Source: Nocardia crassostreae (lineage in GTDB: Bacteria; Actinomycetota; Actinomycetes; Mycobacteriales; Mycobacteriaceae). From it: 64,000 nucleotides of DNA. The stretch lies in NCBI RefSeq assembly GCF_001613405.1, contig NZ_BDCH01000013.1, positions 62,001 through 126,000 of the forward strand, given 5' to 3'. Made by a program: the position numbers and the translations under genes. Below, one piece after another: positions 33,908-41,469 of this stretch. Position 1 is the first letter of the stretch; every line of letters starts with the position of its first letter. Below the pieces are notes generated by a model, which was not told the origin of the DNA, did not search any database, and was given only the letters and a program-made list of their open reading frames with translations.

Positions 33908-35139
33908 TCAGCTGCCGAGGTGTACCGGCAGCGCGCCGTGGCCGTTGGAGATGAACGACGGGACCGTTCCGAGGTCGGCCGGATCCTCGGCCAGGCGCAT
34001 GTCCGGGAACCGGCGGAACAGCATCGACAGGGCGATTTCGGCTTCGATCCGCGCGAGCGGCGCGCCCAGGCACAGGTGTGCGCCGTATCCGAAGGCGAGG
34101 TGCTGCTTGACTTCCCGGGTGACGTCGAACTGTTCTGCGGTGTCGCCGTGCACCTTCGGGTCCCGGCCCGCGGCGGCGTAGGAGGCGAGAATGGGCTCGC
34201 CCGCGGCAATGTGGACGGTTCCGGTGTCGATGTCGAGATCCTCGACGGCGTAGCGCAGCGGCAGATGCGCGACCGGCGACTCGAACCGCAGCGATTCCTC
34301 CACCACCTCGGCCCACGACACCGTTCCGGCATCGACCTTCGCGCGCTGTTCGGGCTGGGTGAGCAGCAGGAAGATGGCCTGGTGAGCAGGTTGACGGTGG
34401 TCTCGTGACCGGCGCTGATGACCAGCAGCAGGGTGTCGATCAACTCCTGCTCGGTCAGGGTCGAGCCGTCGTCCTCGTCGCGGTGCGCGATGAGCACGCT
34501 GGTCATGTCGTCGCCGGGGGTCTCCCTGCGGTGCACCACCAGTTCGCGCAGGATGCGCTGCATCTCCAGATAATTGGCCTGAGCCTGCTCGGGCGCGAGG
34601 GTGGTGTCGAAAATGCCGTCGACACAGGTGCGCAGGCCCGCGTGCAGCGATTCGGGCACCCCCATCAATTCGGTGATGACCGCGATCGGCAGTGGGTAGC
34701 AGTACATTTCGCGCAGGTCGACCGGCTGGCCGGGCGGGGTCTGCGCGAGCCGGTCGAGCAGATCGGCGGCAATGGCCTCCACCTGCGGCCGCATGGCCTG
34801 GGCCCGGCGCGGGGTGAAGGCGGGCCGCACCAGCTTGCGCAGCCGGGTGTGGTCGCTGCCGTAGGCGGTGAACATATTGTTCACCGCCACCCAGGTGTAG
34901 AGGGGCCAATCCTGGCCCACCGCACCGGAAATGAAGGCGGGCCAGTGCTGGCGGGCGTCCTTGGACACGCGGGGATCACGCAGCAGGTCGTGCAGGATCT
35001 CCTGATCGGTGACCGCCCAGGCGCCGATTCCGGCGGGTAGCTCGACCCGGGTGACCGGACCGCGGGCGCGAATGCGCGCCGACTCGCCCTGAATATCTTT
35101 TCCGCTCGGGTCCAGGACCAGAGGCGTGGTGTGCTCCAT
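33908..35139 (-). pseudogene. Cytochrome P450, CYP154-like, single-base frameshift
   Basis: About 410 codons. N-terminus [20 protein letters not shown] and [13 protein letters not shown] resemble the CYP154 family. Motifs: I-helix [14 protein letters not shown]-helix EESLRF (ExxR); heme loop [20 protein letters not shown]. The first frame (from the ATG at 35139) runs correctly through GHETTVNLL and then derails; the second frame (ending at 33908) picks up at [19 protein letters not shown]. One base is missing near 34376-34386 (CTGCTCACCAGG should read CTGCTCNACCAGG). It is 8 bases downstream of the second P450 gene, so the pair forms an operon. With the frameshift, no heme-binding protein could be made. 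Confidence 0.87.
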
Positions 35140-35147
35140 CGTTTTCC

Positions 35148-36372
35148 TCACTCGGTGAACAACAACGGCAATGGCGGAGACTTGGGAAATGTGACGGGCA
35201 GCGATTGCAAGGCGCGGTGGAAGGGTCCGGGACGCCACACCAGATCCGTTGTGGGCACGGCCATCTGGAGCTGGGGGAGCGCGTCGAGCAGGTAGTCGAT
35301 GGCGTCCTGGGCGACCTGATAGCCCAGCTGCCGGGCCGGGCACTGGTGCGGGCCCAGGCTCCAGGCCAGATGCGAGCGATTACCGGATCGTGCGCCGCGA
35401 CCGGCCTGGATGGCGGGATCGGCATTGCACCCGGCCATGCTGATCACCACCGGCTGGTGGGCGGGCAGCCACACATCGTCGATCAGGGTGGGCTGGCGCG
35501 GATAGGTGACGCAGTAATTGGCCAGCGGCGGATTGCTGAACAGCACCTCGTCGAGCGCGTCGCGGGTGGACAGGCTGCCGCCGAGCAGATCACCGGCGAA
35601 CCGCTCGTCGGTCATCATGAGCAGCAGCGTGTTCGAGATCAGGTGCACCTGGGGTTCACTGCCGCCACCGTGCAGCGTCACCAGCTGGTGGATGAGCTCC
35701 TCGGTGGTCAGATCGCTGGATCTGATCAGCTGGGGGGGTGACATCGGCGCCCGGATGCGCGCGCTTGCGCCGGACGTGTTCGTCCAGGGCCTCGGCCAGC
35801 ATCTTGTTGCCGATCTCGGCGTCGCCGGAGGCGTCGAAGATGGCGGCCATGCCCGCGCCGACCTGCGTACTGGCGTCGGGATCGAAGCCGAGCACATAGT
35901 CGAGCACGCGGTAGACGAGCGGATAGATGTACTGCGAGAGCAGATCCGCGTGCGCCATCGGACGCCGGTCGCCGCCGCTCCCGCCGCAGAAGTCGTTGAT
36001 GAGCGAGACGGCGATCCGCTCGACGACCGCGTGCATGCCGTGCAGGTCGACGGTCGCGAGCGCGTCGACATTGGCCTCGCGATAGCGGGTGTGCTTGTAT
36101 CCGCTGCTGCGCAGGGCATTCGGCCGCCATTCCAGCATGGGCATGATGGGGCATCCGGTAGGCACCGAAGGCTGCCATACGCGCGGATCGGCGGGAAAGT
36201 GCTCGGGATCATTGAGGATCCGCACCGCGGTGGCATAGCCGAGGACCAGGGTGGCGGGGACGCCCGGTGCGAGTTCGACCGGCGCGAGCGCACCGTGCGT
36301 TCTGCGCAGCGCCGCATAGGCCCGATGCGGGTCTTCGGCGAACTCGGCGGTGTACATCGCGAAGGCAGTCAC
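35148..36372 (-). pseudogene. Cytochrome P450, CYP157-like without ExxR arginine, homopolymer frameshift
   Basis: Starts at GTG 36372 (GGGAGA ribosome site; ATG 36357 is the alternative). Heme loop [20 protein letters not shown] is the CYP157-type form. The K-helix reads DEVLFSNPP, so the usual ExxR arginine is Phe (codon 35538-35540), and the I-helix lacks the AGxxT threonine (HGGGSEPQ). CYP157 proteins are known to lack ExxR and to be encoded next to CYP154 genes in Streptomyces conservons; here the partner lies directly downstream. A run of seven G (35732-35738) shifts the frame; six would restore DVTPQLIRSSDLTTEEL. No cvnA-D genes are visible nearby. Confidence 0.85.
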
Positions 36373-36620
36373 AAATCTCCCGGAACGTGCGTCTACAAGT
36401 GAAATGACAGGTCGGCGTCCGGGATTCGTTCGTTCTCGTCGGTGACCGAACCATACCCGTCGCCGCAGAGCGTTTTCGAGGAAAACACCCAATACCGTAC
36501 CCACTCGGGACCCGGCCCGCAGAACTGCTCGGTGCGGGCGGTGCGCGATCACGCGCCCATTGCGCGCCGTTTGCCGACCCACCGTGGACGGGATTGCCTC
36601 CGGTGTGCAAGATGGGACGT

Positions 36621-37244
36621 ATGCCCCGTTTGAACCCGATCAGTGCCTGGAAGTCTCTTCGCGAAGGAAACGAGCGCTTCGTCAATGGCGAACTGCTCCA
36701 CCCCAGCCAGGGCGCCGCGGATCGTGCGAAGCTCGCGGGCGGGCAGCAGCCCTCGGCCATCCTGTTCGGCTGCGGTGATTCGCGGGTGGCCGCGGAGATC
36801 ATTTTCGACCGCGGACTGGGCGATATGTTCGTGGTGCGGACCGCGGGCCAGGTGGTGGACAGCTCGGTACTGGGCTCCATCGAATACGGCGTCCAGGTGC
36901 TGGACGTCCCGCTCATCGTCGTCCTGGGCCACGACAGCTGCGGCGCCGTGCGCGCCACCATCGAGGCCCTGGACAATGGCGCGGTGCCCGGCGGATTCAT
37001 CCGCAGCGTGGTCGAGCGCGTGACCCCGTCCATCCTGCTCGGCCGCCGCGAGGGCCTCACCACCGTCGACGAGCTGGAAGGCCGCCACGTCGAGGAAACC
37101 GCCCGCCAACTCCTCCAGCGCTCGACCGTCATCTCCCAGCGCGTCATGGCAGGCGAGTGCGCCATCGCCTGCGTCACCTACAACCTGGCCGACGGCAAGG
37201 CCAAACTGAACAGCGTCTTCGGCAATATCGGCGAACTGGTCTAG
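36621..37244 (+). CDS. canB: Beta-class carbonic anhydrase
   Basis: 207 residues, hydrates CO2 to bicarbonate. Zinc ligands are Cys51, His104 and Cys107 (FGCGDSR and GHDSCGAV), with the Asp53/Arg55 dyad of type I beta enzymes. The sequence is close to M. tuberculosis Rv3588c (CanB) from NPISAWKSL to the end FGNIGELV. The ATG at 36621 is chosen by that comparison; a CAAGAT hexamer 7 bases upstream suggests a leaderless transcript. It is divergent from the P450 pair; no functional link is evident. Confidence 0.94.
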   Translation: MPRLNPISAWKSLREGNERFVNGELLHPSQGAADRAKLAGGQQPSAILFGCGDSRVAAEIIFDRGLGDMFVVRTAGQVVDSSVLGSIEYGVQVLDVPLIVVLGHDSCGAVRATIEALDNGAVPGGFIRSVVERVTPSILLGRREGLTTVDELEGRHVEETARQLLQRSTVISQRVMAGECAIACVTYNLADGKAKLNSVFGNIGELV

Positions 37245-37271
37245 CGCCGCGGGCTTTTCGAGGAGGTCCGC

Positions 37272-37457
37272 TATAGTCGTGGTGTGGCCGTCGTTGCGCT
37301 TTCGCGCCGATTTCTCGGCCCCTCGCCCCCTGATGGGCGCCGCAGGGGTCGGACCTCGCCACGTCTGCTGAGCTGAGTCGCCGGATCCTGGTCGGCGATC
37401 GGACCCCGGGGCCGGGGGGGTGTTCATTCCCCTTTCGCTCTCGGCCAGGAGTCTCTC
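37272..37457 (+). promoter_or_regulatory. Possible promoter and structured leader of the PheS-like ligase gene
   Basis: A TATAGT -10-like hexamer (37272-37277) is followed at once by a leaderless-type GTG (37279 or 37282) opening a roughly 30-codon frame that ends at TGA about 37371. Downstream are inverted repeats TCGCCG / CGGCGA (37378-37383 with 37393-37398) and GGGGTC / GACCCC (37345-37350 with 37402-37407), then a G-rich stretch and the AGGAG ribosome site. This could be an attenuator or riboswitch-like leader. It has no recognisable T-box consensus. The structure is only inferred by eye. Confidence 0.4.
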
Positions 37458-38579
37458 ATGCCCGCACATCTTTCTGCCGATCAGCTTGCCCGCGATCTGT
37501 CCATTTGGGATCTGACCGATCCCGCCGGTGGTCCGCACGCCCTCCAGCTCGTGCTCGGCCGCGCCGTCAAGGCCTTGGCGCACCGGTGGGGTTGTGAAAT
37601 CCGTTGGTGGCGTGGCGATCGCGTCGTCACGGTCGCCGATAATTACGACAATCTCGGCTATGCCGCCGATGATGTGACGCGCGACAGCCGGTACACCCGC
37701 TATGTCGATGACCATCGGATGCTGCGCAGCCACTCCAGTGCCATGGTTCCCGCCGCATTGCGGGACTTGGCGGCGGATCCGGACGAGGATGTGCTGCTGG
37801 TGTGCCCAGGGATCGTCTACCGGCGCGACAGCATCGATCGGCTGCACACCGGGACGCCGCATCAGCTCGACCTGTGGCGCGTCACGCGCCGCCCGGAGCG
37901 GATGGCGGGCGCCGATCTCGACGATATGGTGAGCGTGCTCGTCGACGCGCTGCTGCCCGGAGCGACGCATCGCCAGGAAAGTCGTGTCCACCCTTACACA
38001 TTGGCGGGCCGCCAGGTCGATATCGCGCGCGCCGGGGAGTGGATCGAGATCGCCGAATGCGGGCTGGCGCATCCCCGGGTGCTGGCGCGGGCCGGGCTCG
38101 ACGGCGCGTGGAGCGGTCTGGCCATGGGCATGGGCCTCGATCGGATGCTTATGCTGCTCAAGAATATTCCGGATATCCGGGTGCTGCGGTCGGCCGACCC
38201 CGCCGTGGCGGCCCAACTGACCGACCTCGCCCCGTACCGGCCCGTGTCCGCCATGCCCGCCATTCGCCGGGACCTCTCGGTCGCCGTGGACCGCGATGAT
38301 CTCGCCGAGGATCTGGGCGATCGAGTCCGCGATGCGCTCGGCCTGGACGCCGACTGCGTGGAAGCGGTCGAGATCCTCGCGGAAACCCCGTACCCTGACC
38401 TCCCGCCGCAGGCCCGACGCCGCCTCGGCGCCCGCCCCGACCAGAAGAACGTCCTACTGAAAGTTGTTCTCCGCCATTTGAACCGGGCCCTCACCGATCA
38501 CCACGCCAACCAACTGCGCGACCGCATCTACGCCGCCGTCCACCAAGGCGATGCCTACGAATGGGCCGCCGGAAGCTGA
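37458..38579 (+). CDS. srmL: Stand-alone PheS-like class II ligase with FDX-ACB domain
   Basis: 373 residues. The class II aminoacyl-tRNA synthetase catalytic fold of PheS is visible: LHTGTPHQLDLWRV (motif 2 region), GEWIEIAECGLAHPRVL and GLAMGMGLDRMLMLLKNIPDIR (motif 3 with its arginine). The last about 95 residues are the anticodon-binding FDX-ACB domain (VSAMPAIRRDLSVAVDRDDL), normally at the end of PheT. The layout resembles mitochondrial PheRS, but the sequence is far from real PheRS and lacks its N-terminal coiled coil. I recall NCBI naming such proteins 'PheS-related mystery ligase SrmL'; the symbol is given on that basis. Substrate unknown. Start ATG 37458 with AGGAG. Confidence 0.75.
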   Translation: MPAHLSADQLARDLSIWDLTDPAGGPHALQLVLGRAVKALAHRWGCEIRWWRGDRVVTVADNYDNLGYAADDVTRDSRYTRYVDDHRMLRSHSSAMVPAALRDLAADPDEDVLLVCPGIVYRRDSIDRLHTGTPHQLDLWRVTRRPERMAGADLDDMVSVLVDALLPGATHRQESRVHPYTLAGRQVDIARAGEWIEIAECGLAHPRVLARAGLDGAWSGLAMGMGLDRMLMLLKNIPDIRVLRSADPAVAAQLTDLAPYRPVSAMPAIRRDLSVAVDRDDLAEDLGDRVRDALGLDADCVEAVEILAETPYPDLPPQARRRLGARPDQKNVLLKVVLRHLNRALTDHHANQLRDRIYAAVHQGDAYEWAAGS

Positions 38580-38584
38580 GGTTC

Positions 38585-39520
38585 TCAGCGCGCCTCGAGC
38601 TCTGTGGCGGTGGGGTAGGACTCCTGTGCGCCTGGCCTGGTGACGGCGACTGCGGCGACGCGGACCGCGTAGGCGGCGGCTGCGGCGAGGGATTCCGACT
38701 TGCCGAGTCGCCAGGACAGGGCGGCGGTGAAGGCGTCGCCCGCGCCGGTGGTGTCGACGGCCCGGACCTGTACTGCCGGAATGTGTTCCATGCCGTCGTC
38801 GGCGGCGACGAGGGCTCCCTGCGCGCCGAGGGTGATCACCACCGAGCGTGGGCCGAGAGCGAGTAGCGCTGTGGCCCAGGCTTCGGGGGTGGTTCCCGCG
38901 GACTCGCCCAGTAGGACGTGCGCCTCGTGTTCGTTGACGATGAGCGGGTCGGCGGCGTCGAGCAGTTCCTGCGGCAGGGCGCGCGGCGGGGAGGGGTTCA
39001 GAACGAATCTGTTGCCGGGCAAGAGGTTACGGACGACCGCGACCACCGTCTCCAGGGGAATCTCCAGCTGCGCCGAGACCACCCGTGCGCCGCGCAGCAG
39101 TGCGGCGGCCGAATCGACATCGGCGGGAGCGAGTTTGGCGTTCGCGCCCGGTGACACGACGATGCTGTTGTCCCCTGAAGGGTCCACGGTGATCACAGCG
39201 ACGCCGGTGGGCGCACCGCCCACCAGCACGCCCGCGGTGTCGACTCCGGCCTTGCGCTGCGACTCCAGGAGCAGCCGCCCGTGCTCGTCGTCGCCGATAC
39301 GGGCCAGCAGGGCGGTGTGCGCGCCGCGCCGGGCGGCGGCGACGGCTTGGTTGGCGCCCTTGCCGCCCGGGTGGACGACCAGGTCCGAGCCGAGCACGGT
39401 CTCACCGGCGGCGGGGCGGCGTTCCACCCCGATCACCAGGTCGGCATTGGCGGATCCGACGACCACCAGGTCGAAGTCGTACACGGTTGTCTCCTGTCCG
39501 GGGGTCGTCGGGGGCGTCAC
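38585..39520 (-). CDS. rbsK: Ribokinase
   Basis: 311 residues of the PfkB/ribokinase family; phosphorylates ribose at O5 with ATP. Signature 1 is VHPGGKGANQAVAAARRG (substrate-binding GGKGAN); signature 2 is VDTTGAGDAFTAALSWRLG with the catalytic aspartate. It is the last gene of the rbsR-rbsA-rbsCB-rbsK operon: its start overlaps the end of the fused permease/binding-protein gene by 4 bases. It converges on the PheS-like ligase gene. Although the family also contains other sugar kinases, the transporter context supports ribose. Confidence 0.93.
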   Translation of the reverse strand: MTPPTTPGQETTVYDFDLVVVGSANADLVIGVERRPAAGETVLGSDLVVHPGGKGANQAVAAARRGAHTALLARIGDDEHGRLLLESQRKAGVDTAGVLVGGAPTGVAVITVDPSGDNSIVVSPGANAKLAPADVDSAAALLRGARVVSAQLEIPLETVVAVVRNLLPGNRFVLNPSPPRALPQELLDAADPLIVNEHEAHVLLGESAGTTPEAWATALLALGPRSVVITLGAQGALVAADDGMEHIPAVQVRAVDTTGAGDAFTAALSWRLGKSESLAAAAAYAVRVAAVAVTRPGAQESYPTATELEAR

Positions 39521-41469
39521 TGACCGAATCCGGCCACATTGTCCTTGGTGACGACCTGCACCGGCACCTTGATCGTCGGCTCGACCGGTTCGCCCTGGGC
39601 CGCCGCCAGCGCGGTGCGGACCGCGATCCGGCCGAGTTCCTTGGGCTGCTGCGCGACCGAGGCGTACAGCGTCCCCGCTTCGACCGCGCTCAGTCCGTCC
39701 GGGGTGCCGTCGAATCCGACCACCTGCACCGAGGTGCCCGCCTTCGCGCCGAGCGCCTTGATCGCGCCGAGCGCCATCTCGTCGTTCTCGGCGAAGACGC
39801 CCTGGATATCCGGATGGGCCTGCAGCAGGTTCGTCATGACGTCGAGCCCCTTGGTGCGATCGAAGTCCGCGGGCTGCTCGGCGACGACGGTGATACCGGG
39901 ATAGGCCTGGATGCCCTCGGCGAAGCCCGCACCGCGTTCCCGGCTAGCGGAGGTGCCCGGCTGGCCGCGCAATACGACGATCTTGCCACGGCCGCCGAGC
40001 TTTTCGGCCAGCGCGCGGGCGCCGAGCCGCCCGCCCTCGACATTGTCGGAGGCGACCAGCGCCGCGGTCTCGGCATTGCTGACCCCGCGGTCGATGGCGA
40101 TGACCGGTACGTGGGCCTTGTTGGCGGCGCGCGCGGACGGGCCCGCCGCATCGGAGTCCACCGGGTTGACGATGATCGTCCCGGAATTGGCGCTGGTGAA
40201 GTTCTGTAGCTGGTTGGCCTGCTGGGAGGCGTCGTTCTGGGCATCGGTGACCGTCAGGTCGACGCCCAGCTTGTCCGCCTCCTCCTGCGCGCCCTGCCGG
40301 ATCTGCACGAAGAAGGGGTTGTTCAGGGTCGACAGCGACAGTCCGAGCTTCGTGGTGCTCGACGAGGAACCGCTGTGCAGCAACGACATTCCACCCAGCG
40401 CCGCAACGGTGACCACGGCGGCGAGCCCATAGGTCAAGGCCTGCCGCCCCTTTCCGCCCGACGTCCCGGCCGCGACCGGCGCGGGACTCGACGCGGTCTT
40501 GCGCCGCACCGTATCCAGCAGCACCGCCAGCGCGATGACCACGCCGATGACCACCTGCTGCCAGAACGCCGACACCGACAGCAGATTGAGGCCATTGCGC
40601 AGCACCGCCAGAATCAGCGCGCCGATCAGGGTGCCCGACGCCTTGCCCTTACCACCGGCCAGGCTCGCACCGCCGATCACGACCGCGGCCATGGCGTCCA
40701 GTTCGTAGCCGAGCGCGGCCTGCGGCTGCGCGGAGGACAGTCGCGCGGCGAGCACGATACCCGCGACCGCGGCGAAAACGCCCGCCAGCGCGTAGATCAC
40801 GACCTTCTGCCGGGACACCCGCAGCCCGGACAGCCGCGCCGCTTTCTCATTGCCGCCGATGGCGTACATGGCGCGGCCGATATAGGTCCGGCCCAGGATC
40901 ACCGCGGTGATCAGGCCCATCACGGCCATGACCAGTACCGGCACCGGCAGCCAGCCGCCGAGCGTATCGCCCAGGTGCGAAATGGAATCCGGGAAGGCGA
41001 TCGGGCTGCCCTGCGAAATGACAAGAGACAGACCGCGAGCCACCGACAGCATGGCCAGCGTCGCGATGAACGGCGGCAGCTTCCCGTACGAGACGAGCGC
41101 GCCATTGGCCAGACAGCAGGCCAGACCCGTTGCGAGGGCGAGGGTTACCGCGATCCACACCGGTACGCCCGCCGAGGTGGCGCTCCAGGCCAGGACGGTG
41201 GCCGAGAGCGCCGCCACCGAACCGACCGAGAGATCGATGCCCGCTGCCACGATCACGAAGGTGACGCCGAAGGCGAGAATGGCCGTCACCGCCGCCTGCA
41301 CACCGATATTGAGCAGATTGTCGGTGGTCAGGAAGTCGCCCGACAGCGCCGACATGACGATGACGAGCAGGATGAGCGCGGTGAGCGCGCCATTGTCGAG
41401 CAATAGGCGGCGCAGGCCGCCGGAGCCGCCCCGGCGGCCGGTGGTGCGGTCGAGGGTGGCAGTGGCCAC
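39517..41469 (-). CDS. rbsC: Fused ribose-type ABC permease and substrate-binding protein (RbsC-RbsB)
   Basis: 650 residues with two normally separate subunits in one chain. Residues about 20-335 are the RbsC permease (GIDLSVGSVAALSATVLAW, then AVVIGGASLAGGKGKASGTLIGA). Residues about 345-370 form an extra membrane helix (ALTYGLAAVVTVAALGGMSL). Residues 378-650 are a RbsB-like periplasmic-binding protein (LGLSLSTLNNPFFVQIRQGA, VPVIAIDRGVSN, FAENDEMALGAIKAL, VQVVGFDGTPDGLSAV) ending NVAGFGQ. The binding domain would therefore be tethered to the outer face of the membrane instead of being a lipoprotein. The GTG start lies inside the open frame of rbsA. Confidence 0.92.
   Translation of the reverse strand: MATATLDRTTGRRGGSGGLRRLLLDNGALTALILLVIVMSALSGDFLTTDNLLNIGVQAAVTAILAFGVTFVIVAAGIDLSVGSVAALSATVLAWSATSAGVPVWIAVTLALATGLACCLANGALVSYGKLPPFIATLAMLSVARGLSLVISQGSPIAFPDSISHLGDTLGGWLPVPVLVMAVMGLITAVILGRTYIGRAMYAIGGNEKAARLSGLRVSRQKVVIYALAGVFAAVAGIVLAARLSSAQPQAALGYELDAMAAVVIGGASLAGGKGKASGTLIGALILAVLRNGLNLLSVSAFWQQVVIGVVIALAVLLDTVRRKTASSPAPVAAGTSGGKGRQALTYGLAAVVTVAALGGMSLLHSGSSSSTTKLGLSLSTLNNPFFVQIRQGAQEEADKLGVDLTVTDAQNDASQQANQLQNFTSANSGTIIVNPVDSDAAGPSARAANKAHVPVIAIDRGVSNAETAALVASDNVEGGRLGARALAEKLGGRGKIVVLRGQPGTSASRERGAGFAEGIQAYPGITVVAEQPADFDRTKGLDVMTNLLQAHPDIQGVFAENDEMALGAIKALGAKAGTSVQVVGFDGTPDGLSAVEAGTLYASVAQQPKELGRIAVRTALAAAQGEPVEPTIKVPVQVVTKDNVAGFGQ

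Noticed and set aside
37272..37457. T-box riboswitch upstream of the PheS-like ligase
   Set aside because: No T-box consensus (TGGNACCGCG) or clear specifier stem was found; only generic inverted repeats, so I list it as an unclassified leader.
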